A stretch of 6,475 bases of DNA from Micromonosporaceae bacterium. Its GTDB lineage: Bacteria; Actinomycetota; Actinomycetes; Mycobacteriales; Micromonosporaceae. The notes beneath the pieces are model-generated. The model ran no database searches. It had not been told where the DNA came from and was given only the letters and a program-made list of their open reading frames with translations. A program made the translations under genes and the position numbers. The stretch lies in NCBI GenBank assembly GCA_019690055.1, contig JADGGF010000266.1, forward strand, positions 1 to 6,475, read 5' to 3'. Positions 1 through 4,839 of the stretch are shown here, one piece after another (the first letter of the stretch is position 1; every line of letters begins with the position of its first letter).

Positions 1-12
1 CAACAGGTTTGG

Positions 13-1635
13 TCAGGCCGCACAAGCGGAGGGCGGCAGCCCGGGCACGGGGACGGGGCTGCGGCCGGGGGCGGCGGCCCCGCCGGCGATCACCGCGGCG
101 AGCGCCTCCACCGCGGCCCGAGTGTTGGCGTAGGTGGCGACCTTCACCGGTGAGTCCGCGGCGGCGAGCAGGTAGGGGGTGTCCATCGCGACCGTGGCCG
201 CCGCTCCGCTCGCCAGGTCGCTCGGATCGTCGCCGTAGCCGACCAGGTGAATCCGGTTGCCGCCCGACGGCACGACGCTCACGCCGGCCGCGACCAGCGC
301 CTCGGTGAGCCAGGTGGCCTGCTGGGCGCGCCCCGCCGACGTCGTGATCTGGACCGGTCCGGGCACCAGCGGGCCGCTGCACGGTCCACTGAGGACGGTA
401 ATGCCCGCGGCGGTGACAGCGGCCGCGGCCGCCTGATGCGCGGCGGAGTTCACCACCGACATGTCGGGCCGTTGGCGTTCGGTGAGGCTGAGCTTGAGGG
501 TGAGGATCCGGGTCACCGACTCCTCGAGCCGCTGCCGGGACAGCCGGCCGGACTGCAGTGCGTCGAGCAGCCCGGCCCGCGCGTCGGGGACCGACGGGGG
601 CATGAGCAGCAGGTCGTTGCCGGCCAGGATCGCCTGGATTGCCTGCTCACCCACCGACTCGCGCGTCGCCCCAGCCATGTTCAGCGCGTCGCTGACCACC
701 ACGCCGGTGAAGCCGAGCTCGCCCCGCAGCAGGTCGACCAGGACCTTGCTCGAGAAGGTGGCGGGCACGCCCGGGTCGATCGACCGTACGTCCAGGTGAC
801 CGACCATGACGAGCTGGGCCCCGGCCGCGATCCCGGCCCGGAACGGGGCGAGGTCCCGCGCCTCCAGCTCCTCCCGGCTCTGCGTGAGCACCGGCAGGTC
901 GGTGTGACTGTCCACTGTGGTGTTGCCGTGCCCCGGGAAGTGCTTGACCACGGCCGCCACCCCCGCCGAATTCAGGCCGGCCACCACCGCCCCGACCTGC
1001 CCGGCGACGATGTTGGCGTCCCCGCCGTAGGAGCGCGACCCGATCACCGCGTTGCCGGCCGGCCCGATCACGTCGGCGACGGGCGCGTTGTCGACGTTGA
1101 CGCCGATCGCGGCGAGTTCCTGGCCGACCGCGGCCCACGCCGCCTCGGTCAGGTCCGGCCGGTTGGCGGCACCGAACGCCATCGCCGCCGGCAGCTGCAC
1201 CAGGTCGGAGATCCGGCGGACGAAGCCGTACTCCTGGTCGACGGAGATCAGCAGCGGTAGGCGCCGGCCATCGACGGTGGGCGCCGCCGACTGCAGCGCG
1301 CCGGTGAGATTCCGGACCTCGGCGGCGGTCGCGCTGCCCATGATGATCACGCCACCGAGGCCGTACTGCTGGACCTCGGTCACCGCCGCGCTGATGTCGG
1401 CGGGCATGGTCACGTCGGGCATGAGCACCTGCCCGACCAGCTCCTCCGGCGACATGCCAGCGGCGATGGCCGCGGCGATCTCCGCGGGTGACGTTCCGGT
1501 GGGTGTCACGGACGGCGTCGTTGGTTCGGGTTCGGGGGTCGCCGGCGGGGGCGAGGTGCAGGCGGCGAGGACGCCGAGGGCGAGGATGGCAACCGACGCG
1601 GCGACGGTTCGAGGACGACGGGGCATGGCGCGCAC
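13..1635 (-). CDS. nagZ: Secreted GH3 beta-N-acetylhexosaminidase lipoprotein (NagZ/LpqI-like)
   Basis: Glycoside hydrolase family 3 enzyme, expected to release N-acetylglucosamine from peptidoglycan fragments outside the membrane. The 540-residue product starts with basic residues, then a hydrophobic segment and a lipobox LAAC with Cys26, followed by a Pro/Thr-rich linker (about 28-48): a lipoprotein signal. The GH3 N-domain follows. KHFPGHGNT (231-239) and DSH (242-244) are the NagZ signature carrying the His of the catalytic dyad, and VVVSDALNMAG holds the likely nucleophile Asp316. Residues from about 385 on form the smaller C-terminal domain seen in Gram-positive NagZ. The GTG at 1635 is preferred because GAAGG (1643-1647) lies 7 nt before it; the ATG at 1626 would be 16 nt away. 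One oddity is DQEYG (133-137) where the family usually has DQEGG. Mycobacterial LpqI is the nearest named relative I can recall. Exact substrate is inferred. Confidence 0.9.
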   Translation of the reverse strand: MRAMPRRPRTVAASVAILALGVLAACTSPPPATPEPEPTTPSVTPTGTSPAEIAAAIAAGMSPEELVGQVLMPDVTMPADISAAVTEVQQYGLGGVIIMGSATAAEVRNLTGALQSAAPTVDGRRLPLLISVDQEYGFVRRISDLVQLPAAMAFGAANRPDLTEAAWAAVGQELAAIGVNVDNAPVADVIGPAGNAVIGSRSYGGDANIVAGQVGAVVAGLNSAGVAAVVKHFPGHGNTTVDSHTDLPVLTQSREELEARDLAPFRAGIAAGAQLVMVGHLDVRSIDPGVPATFSSKVLVDLLRGELGFTGVVVSDALNMAGATRESVGEQAIQAILAGNDLLLMPPSVPDARAGLLDALQSGRLSRQRLEESVTRILTLKLSLTERQRPDMSVVNSAAHQAAAAAVTAAGITVLSGPCSGPLVPGPVQITTSAGRAQQATWLTEALVAAGVSVVPSGGNRIHLVGYGDDPSDLASGAAATVAMDTPYLLAAADSPVKVATYANTRAAVEALAAVIAGGAAAPGRSPVPVPGLPPSACAA

Positions 1636-1642
1636 CGCACCA

Positions 1643-1647
1643 CCTTC
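1643..1647 (-). promoter_or_regulatory. Shine-Dalgarno of the GH3 gene, decides the start
   Basis: GAAGG on the minus strand, 7 nt upstream of the GTG at 1635. The same element is 16 nt from the in-frame ATG at 1626, which is too far, so the GTG is the better start. This adds only Met-Arg-Ala to the signal peptide. Confidence 0.6.
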
Positions 1648-1653
1648 ACATAT

Positions 1654-1673
1654 GCGCGCCAGTGATGGCGCGC
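1654..1673 (-). other. Perfect inverted repeat / hairpin ahead of the GH3 ribosome binding site
   Basis: GCGCGCCA and TGGCGCGC form an 8-bp perfect stem around a 4-nt loop (1662-1665). It ends 6 nt before the Shine-Dalgarno of the GH3 gene. It could act as an RNA hairpin affecting translation or mRNA stability, as a DNA operator, or as a terminator without a U-tract for DUF3145 read-through. The sequence alone does not decide between these. Confidence 0.5.
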
Positions 1674-1714
1674 CCACCTGCGTTAGCTGCGCCACGGCCC
1701 CACTCCGCGCAGCT

Positions 1715-1742
1715 TGCCGGAGCGGAATCTGCAAGCAACTCC
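1715..1742. repeat. 28-bp direct repeat, copy A
   Basis: This copy matches positions 1752-1779 at 25 of 28 bases, offset 37 bp. The shared core is AGCGGAATCTGC, followed by a variable AAGCAACTCC / GAGCAGCTCC end. It lies in the 173-bp gap upstream of the GH3 gene. Candidate paired operator; no regulator is identified. It does not resemble the DasR site used for GlcNAc control in streptomycetes. Confidence 0.65.
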
Positions 1743-1751
1743 GTCGCGGCG

Positions 1752-1779
1752 TGCCGAAGCGGAATCTGCGAGCAGCTCC
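1752..1779. repeat. 28-bp direct repeat, copy B
   Basis: Second copy of the repeat at 1715-1742, with three substitutions. Its right end contains the short palindrome GAGCAGCTC, which is degenerate in copy A. It lies 30 bp past the end of the DUF3145 gene and about 115 bp ahead of the GH3 start. Confidence 0.65.
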
Positions 1780-1782
1780 CCC

Positions 1783-1797
1783 ACCCGTCCCACGGGT
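1783..1797 (-). terminator. Weak hairpin after DUF3145
   Basis: ACCCGT and ACGGGT form a 6-bp stem with a 3-nt loop, 11 nt past the DUF3145 stop codon. There is no U-tract. It may slow or end transcription from DUF3145, or may do nothing, in which case the GH3 gene could be co-transcribed. Confidence 0.3.
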
Positions 1798-1808
1798 AGT
1801 CTGACGGC

Positions 1809-2309
1809 TCAGCTCACCTGGGTGAGGTAGGTGGCGGGCGCCCCCTCGCCGGCCTGGCGATACGGTTCGAGCTCGTCGTCCCACGCGGTGCCGAGCAGCC
1901 GCTCCAGCGCGTGGACCATCGCCTCCGCTCCCCGGACCGTCGTCAGCACGCTGCGCACCTGGTCTTCGGTGAGCATGAGGTCACCCGTGACGCTCATCGC
2001 GGCCCGGAACACGCCTCGCCCGGGGACGTACATGTATCGCTCGCCGTCGTGGCCGGGGCTCGGCTCCTCGGTGACCTCGAAGCGCAGCATCGGCCAGTTC
2101 CGCAGCGCGGTCACGAACTCGGCGGCGGTGCCGGGCCGGCCCGTCCAGCTGCACTCCGTGCGGTAGGTCCGCCCGGAGCCGCGGTCGGCGGGTTGGTTGG
2201 CCCACTGCAGGCGTACCGGTGAGCCCAGCACGCGCGCGACGGCCCACTCCACGTGCGGAACCACGGCGAGTGGGGCCGAGTGCACGTAGAGAACACCTCG
2301 GCTGAGCAC
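1809..2309 (-). CDS. DUF3145 family protein
   Basis: A 166-residue protein of an actinobacterial family of unknown function (DUF3145), at about the usual family length. Recognisable blocks are RGVLYVHSAP (4-13) with PHVEWAVARVLG (18-29), then SWTGRPGTA, FEVTEEPSPGHDG (76-88) and LERLLGTAWDDELEPYR (135-151). No signal peptide or membrane segment is seen, so it is probably cytoplasmic. The GTG at 2309 is preferred because GGAGGAGGT lies 7 nt before it; a longer frame from the TTG at 2327 would start inside that ribosome binding site. In streptomycetes this gene directly follows fabF in the same direction. Here it keeps the orientation but is 930 bp from fabF, with a plus-strand gene between, so it probably has its own promoter. 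A role linked to fatty acid synthesis is inferred from location only. Confidence 0.9.
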   Translation of the reverse strand: MLSRGVLYVHSAPLAVVPHVEWAVARVLGSPVRLQWANQPADRGSGRTYRTECSWTGRPGTAAEFVTALRNWPMLRFEVTEEPSPGHDGERYMYVPGRGVFRAAMSVTGDLMLTEDQVRSVLTTVRGAEAMVHALERLLGTAWDDELEPYRQAGEGAPATYLTQVS

Positions 2310-2316
2310 GGCCTCT

Positions 2317-2325
2317 ACCTCCTCC
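2317..2325 (-). promoter_or_regulatory. Strong Shine-Dalgarno of DUF3145, decides the start
   Basis: GGAGGAGGT on the minus strand, 7 nt from the GTG at 2309. It overlaps the first codons of any longer reading from the TTG at 2327, which argues against that start. Confidence 0.75.
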
Positions 2326-2380
2326 AACGCAGGTGCGTCTTCCCCAACGACCTCGCGTCGGCGTGGCAGGGGCGTGCTGC

Positions 2381-2440
2381 CCGATATGCCAGTTATCCGA
2401 TATGTCTCAGTTACCCGATATTCCTGGTTAGCCGGTTACG
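2381..2440. repeat. CCGATAT / GTTA direct repeat cluster
   Basis: CCGATAT occurs at 2381, 2397 and 2415, and each copy is followed by a GTTA (2392, 2410, 2427). A degenerate fourth unit is CCGGTTACG at 2432-2440, and a partial CCGATAA lies at 2465. Unit lengths are 16, 18 and 17 bp. TATCCGATA (2394-2402) is an odd-length palindrome. The block is AT-rich against its surroundings. It lies in the probable leader or promoter region of DUF3145 and looks like a multi-site protein-binding region. No regulator is identified. Confidence 0.6.
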
Positions 2441-2470
2441 CCTCCACACTGGTAAGGATGCGCGCCGATA

Positions 2471-2500
2471 ACACTATGGCGGGATGGTGCCGCCTGTCAC
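2471..2500 (-). promoter_or_regulatory. Candidate promoter for DUF3145
   Basis: On the minus strand GTGACA (2495-2500) resembles the -35 consensus at five of six positions, and TAGTGT (2471-2476) fits the actinobacterial -10 pattern TAnnnT, with an 18-nt spacer. Transcription would start near 2464, giving a leader of about 155 nt that includes the CCGATAT repeats. This rests on motif match only. Confidence 0.35.
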
Positions 2501-2518
2501 ATCAGCGACACGGCGGGT

Positions 2519-2612
2519 CTTCGTGGCGGGGATCTTCGTAACAGGGCGTCGTCGGGACTGCGGGCCTTCGTGACTGGCGCCTTCGTAACTGGGGGCCTTC
2601 GTGGCCGGTCGC
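2519..2612. repeat. Degenerate tandem repeat (CTTCGT minisatellite)
   Basis: Six adjacent units begin at 2519, 2534, 2547, 2566, 2581 and 2597. Five open with CTTCGT and the third, degenerate one with CGTCGT. The fuller unit reads CTTCGTAACTGGGG, with G/A alternation after CTTCGT. Lengths vary between 13 and 19 bp and are not multiples of three, so it is not a coding repeat. It lies upstream of the plus-strand orphan gene. Confidence 0.7.
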
Positions 2613-2656
2613 GCGGGGGTGAGCGGCGTCGCACGGTGAGCGCCGCAACGCGCCAG

Positions 2657-2686
2657 TGTCGGTTGTCGCGGCCGGTCGGCTAGACT
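2657..2686 (+). promoter_or_regulatory. Weak candidate promoter for the orphan gene
   Basis: TAGACT (2681-2686) is a good actinobacterial -10 hexamer. The best-spaced -35 is TGTCGG (2657-2662), 18 nt upstream and poor. TTGTCG at 2663 is a better hexamer but only 12 nt away. Transcription would begin near 2693, leaving a leader of about 107 nt. Confidence 0.25.
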
Positions 2687-2696
2687 TGCTCCTCGC

Positions 2697-2786
2697 CCGG
2701 CCCATGCCGGTTTGTCGCTCGGTCGTTAGACCGGGGTCCTCCCGTTGACGTGCCCGCGAGGACTCGTCCCCGCGGGTCTTTCCCGC
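2697..2786 (+). promoter_or_regulatory. Structured leader with mutually exclusive hairpins
   Basis: Two simple hairpins come first: CCGGC/GCCGG (2697-2710) and CTCGGTC/GACCGGG (2718-2735, one G-U pair). Then four segments compete. GTCCTC (2736-2741) can pair with GAGGAC (2758-2763). That excludes the longer stem 2753-2762 with 2767-2776 (one mismatch, loop CTCG). That stem in turn excludes GCGGG (2772-2776) pairing with CCCGC (2782-2786). The last hairpin abuts the Shine-Dalgarno at 2787. The layout resembles an attenuator or translational switch, but GC-rich DNA produces alternative stems by chance, so function is inference. Confidence 0.35.
2704..2748 (+). CDS. Possible 14-residue upstream ORF / leader peptide
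   Basis: ATG at 2704 reads MPVCRSVVRPGSSR and stops at the TGA at 2746-2748, inside the leader of the orphan gene. A ribosome at the stop would cover the start of the 2753-2776 stem. Against it, the sequence before the ATG is pyrimidine-rich with no Shine-Dalgarno, and there is no run of one amino acid as in classical attenuation peptides. A chance ORF is quite possible. Confidence 0.15.
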   Translation: MPVCRSVVRPGSSR

Positions 2787-2799
2787 AAGGAGCACCGCG

Positions 2800-3156
2800 A
2801 TGGCAGGCAAGAGCAACACCTCCAAGACCGCGCGCGCATCCGTCCGCGCTGGCCAGGCTTCCTCTGCCAGCGGCGGCGCCCTGAGCGTGCTGGGCGAGTT
2901 CAAGTACCTGATTCCGCTCAACCACGGCAAGAACGCGTACGTGCGGAACCTCGTGACGGGCCGGACCGAGCGCCTGCGGACGGACTCGGAGGCGTTCGTC
3001 GAGGAGATTCGCAAGCTCGCCGCGGCCGGTCACGGTCCGAAGATCCGCGCCGAGTTCGCCGCCCTCGCCGCCGCGCACCCCGCCGACGGCTGGGACATCA
3101 CCGAGAAGCGGCTGGTCGACGCGGGCGTCTTCGAGGCCCAGGCCGCGGGCGCGTAA
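2800..3156 (+). CDS. Hypothetical protein, 118 aa, not recognised
   Basis: I do not recognise the family. It is nevertheless a convincing gene: AAGGAG (2787-2792) lies 7 nt before the ATG, third codon positions are strongly G/C, and it ends in TAA followed by a strong hairpin. Residues 1-26 are rich in Ser, Ala, Thr, Lys and Arg with no hydrophobic stretch, so they are probably a flexible basic tail. Residues 30-60 look strand-forming (EFKYLIPL, then NAYVRNLVTGRTERLRT). Residues 62-92 look helical (DSEAFVEEIRKLAAAGHG, then a second helix with EFAALAAAH). The end contains GWDITEKRLVDAGVFEA. It has no cysteine, signal peptide or transmembrane segment, so it is likely cytoplasmic. It is transcribed against the surrounding FAS II and DUF3145 genes. 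Nucleic acid binding through the basic tail is only a guess. Confidence 0.8.
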   Translation: MAGKSNTSKTARASVRAGQASSASGGALSVLGEFKYLIPLNHGKNAYVRNLVTGRTERLRTDSEAFVEEIRKLAAAGHGPKIRAEFAALAAAHPADGWDITEKRLVDAGVFEAQAAGA

Positions 3157-3187
3157 GCCGCAACAGGTCCCGCGACCCACGACGTCA

Positions 3188-3223
3188 ACGGGCGCCTCAT
3201 CCCGGACGGGGTGAGGCGCCCGT
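3188..3223. terminator. Strong hairpin between convergent genes
   Basis: A 16-bp stem (3188-3203 with 3208-3223, one G-T pair) closes on the 4-nt loop GGAC. It lies 32 nt after the stop of the 118-residue plus-strand gene and 17 nt after the stop of minus-strand fabF, so it can end transcription from both sides. Neither side has a true T-tract; GTTGT follows shortly on the plus side. This is usual for actinobacterial terminators. Confidence 0.75.
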
Positions 3224-3239
3224 GTTGTCGCTGGCTGAC

Positions 3240-4487
3240 TCAGGGGCGGGTGAAGATGAGCGCCACGTTGTGGCCGCCGAAGCCGAACGAGTTGTTCAGC
3301 GCGGCCGGGATGGGCTGGTACCGCGGCTTACCGGCGGCGACGTCGAGCAGCCCTTCCTCGGGGTCGTCCAGGTTGATGGTGGGCGGCACCACCCCGTCCC
3401 GGACGGCCAGGACCGTGGCGACCGACTCCAACGCCCCGGCGGCCCCGAGCAGGTGCCCGGTCATGGACTTGGTCGCGGTGAGCACGGGGTGCTCGCCGAT
3501 CACGGTCCGCAACCCGGCCACCTCGGCCATGTCCCCGGTAGGGGTGGACGTGGCGTGCGCGTTGACGTGGACGATGTCCGCGCCGGTCAGCTGCGCCTCG
3601 GCCAACGCCTTGCGCACCGCCCGCACGAAGCCCGCGCCCTCGGGGTGCGGCTGCACGATGTCGTAGCCGTCGGAGGTGATCCCGGCTCCGGCGAGCCGGG
3701 CGTAGACGGTGGCCCCCCGGGCGGCGGCGTGCTCGGCCCGCTCGAGGACGAGGACAGCCGCGCCCTCGCCCAGCACGAACCCGTCGCGAGCCTTGTCCCA
3801 CGGGCGGGAGGCGCGCTCCGGCTCGTCGTTGCGGGTGGACATCGCGCGCATGGAGGCGAAGCCGGCCAGCGGCAGCGGGTGGATGACCGCCTCCGTACCG
3901 CCGGCGAGGACCACGTCGGCCCGGCCCGAGCGGATGATGTCGTAGCCGAGCGCGATGGCCTCGGCGCCGGTGGCGCAGGCGCTCGCGACACAGTGAACCC
4001 CGGCGCGGGCGGAGAACTCCAGCCCGACGACGGCGGCCGGCCCGTTCGGCATGAGCATGGGCACGGTGAACGGGGACACGCGGCGCGGCCCGGAGCTCTC
4101 CAGGATGTCGTCCTGGGCCAGCAACGTGATGATGCCGCCGATGCCGGTGCCGATGCTCACCGCGAGCCGCTCCGGGTCGACCCCGGTAGGGTCGGTGCCC
4201 TCACCCGCGGGCGTACCGAGCCCGGCGTCGGCCCAGGCCTGCTGGGCAGCGATGAGCGCGATCGCTTCGCATCGGTCCAGGCGACGCAGCCGTACGCGGT
4301 CGAGCACCTCGCTCGGCTCGACCGCGAGCTCCGCCGCGATCCGGACGGGCAGTTGGGCGGCCCACTCGTGGGTCAGGGCCTTGACCCCCGAGCGGCCGGC
4401 GAGCATCGCGTCCCAGGTCGACGCGACGTCCCCGCCGAGCGGGGTCGTCGCGCCGAGCCCGGTGACGACTACGTCTGTGGCAGACAC
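3240..4487 (-). CDS. fabF: 3-oxoacyl-[acyl-carrier-protein] synthase II
   Basis: Beta-ketoacyl-ACP synthase II, which condenses malonyl-ACP with a growing acyl-ACP in FAS II chain elongation in the cytoplasm. The 415-residue length fits the family (E. coli 413). The thiolase fold is complete. The catalytic triad is Cys171 in SACATGAEAI, His311 in VNAHATSTPTGD and His345 in KSMTGHLLGAAGALE, with Lys340 in the last motif. The C-terminal NNSFGFGGHN (398-407) carries the gatekeeper Phe region. Last gene of the operon, 45 nt after acpP and followed by a terminator hairpin. The GTG start is taken because the conserved VVVTGLG strand begins five residues later and no ATG fits; only a weak GGA at 8 nt serves as ribosome binding site. 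A polyketide-type ketosynthase is unlikely beside fabD, fabH and acpP. Confidence 0.96.
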   Translation of the reverse strand: MSATDVVVTGLGATTPLGGDVASTWDAMLAGRSGVKALTHEWAAQLPVRIAAELAVEPSEVLDRVRLRRLDRCEAIALIAAQQAWADAGLGTPAGEGTDPTGVDPERLAVSIGTGIGGIITLLAQDDILESSGPRRVSPFTVPMLMPNGPAAVVGLEFSARAGVHCVASACATGAEAIALGYDIIRSGRADVVLAGGTEAVIHPLPLAGFASMRAMSTRNDEPERASRPWDKARDGFVLGEGAAVLVLERAEHAAARGATVYARLAGAGITSDGYDIVQPHPEGAGFVRAVRKALAEAQLTGADIVHVNAHATSTPTGDMAEVAGLRTVIGEHPVLTATKSMTGHLLGAAGALESVATVLAVRDGVVPPTINLDDPEEGLLDVAAGKPRYQPIPAALNNSFGFGGHNVALIFTRP

Positions 4488-4532
4488 GAGTTGCGTCCAA
4501 ACGGAGAGTGTCGTGACGGATCCAGTAAACGA

Positions 4533-4775
4533 TCAGGCGTTGGCGACGATGTAGGAGACGGCGTCGCCGACGGTCTTCAGGTTCTGGACCTGGTCGTCCG
4601 GGATCTTCACGCCGAACTTCTCCTCGGCGGCGACCACGACCTCCACCATGGACAGCGAGTCGATGTCGAGGTCCTCCGTGAAGGACTTCTCCTCCGACAC
4701 GTCGGCCGGGTTCACTCCGGCGACCTCCTCCAGGATCGCGGCGAGGCCGGCGACGATCTCCTCACGGCTGCTCAT
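4533..4775 (-). CDS. acpP: Acyl carrier protein
   Basis: Small acidic carrier that holds the growing fatty acid as a thioester on 4'-phosphopantetheine and passes it between FabD, FabH and FabF. The protein has 80 residues, the standard ACP length, with the four-helix pattern. DIDSLSMVEVV (37-47) contains Ser40, the attachment site for the prosthetic group, and helix II that docks on partner enzymes. The region is rich in Glu and Asp, as expected. The frame starts at an ATG. The purine-rich GGAAGGG lies rather far (about 11 nt or more) upstream and the sequence in between is AT-rich, so ribosome recruitment may be somewhat unusual. It lies 63 nt after fabH and 45 nt before fabF, the standard actinobacterial order. 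A polyketide ACP is unlikely in this setting. Confidence 0.97.
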   Translation of the reverse strand: MSSREEIVAGLAAILEEVAGVNPADVSEEKSFTEDLDIDSLSMVEVVVAAEEKFGVKIPDDQVQNLKTVGDAVSYIVANA

Positions 4776-4821
4776 CGTGATAGGTTTTCCCTTCCATCTG
4801 TCGATGTATCCCGGTGTCGGG

Positions 4822-4839
4822 CGGCGACGCGGTGTCGCC
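4822..4839 (-). other. Short hairpin at the fabH-acpP junction
   Basis: GGCGAC (4823-4828) and GTCGCC (4834-4839) form a 6-bp stem that overlaps the end of fabH. On the minus strand it is followed by a 4-bp CCCG/CGGG hairpin in the 63-nt spacer before acpP. It could mark mRNA processing or partial termination that sets the acpP level separately. The stem is weak, and such stems are common at this GC content. Confidence 0.25.

Larger units (their letters stand above)
2310..2799. other. 490-bp divergent intergenic region
   Basis: Non-coding stretch between two divergent genes, DUF3145 (minus) and the 118-residue gene (plus). Left to right it holds the DUF3145 ribosome binding site, a locally AT-richer block with CCGATAT/GTTA repeats (2381-2440), a candidate minus-strand promoter (2471-2500), CTTCGT tandem repeats (2519-2612), a weak plus-strand promoter (2657-2686), and a structured leader (about 2693-2799). 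Open frames inside it are shadows without homology. This is unusually long and patterned for such a compact locus. Confidence 0.7.

Noticed and set aside
247..1260. Long open frame on the plus strand opposite the GH3 gene
   Set aside because: Low-complexity Arg/Gly/Asp-rich translation with no motif; the minus strand carries an intact GH3 enzyme over the same bases.
1636..1884. N-terminal extension of the GH3 frame up to position 1884
   Set aside because: The extra 83 residues would run into the DUF3145 coding region and would precede the signal peptide; the lipobox and the Shine-Dalgarno place the start at 1635.
2381..2612. CRISPR array
   Set aside because: Units are 13-19 bp, degenerate and adjacent without unique spacers of 30 bp or so, and no cas gene is present.
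2745..2750. TTGACG as a -35 element for the orphan gene
   Set aside because: No TAnnnT hexamer lies 16-19 nt downstream, and the resulting start would fall at or past the Shine-Dalgarno.
2690..2790. A tRNA or other known structured RNA in the leader
   Set aside because: The hairpins do not form a cloverleaf and there is no T-loop GGTTCRA-type signature; no known riboswitch core could be recognised.
2502..3014. Minus-strand open frames across the divergent region and the orphan gene
   Set aside because: No ribosome binding site or domain, and they overlap the better supported plus-strand gene in antisense.
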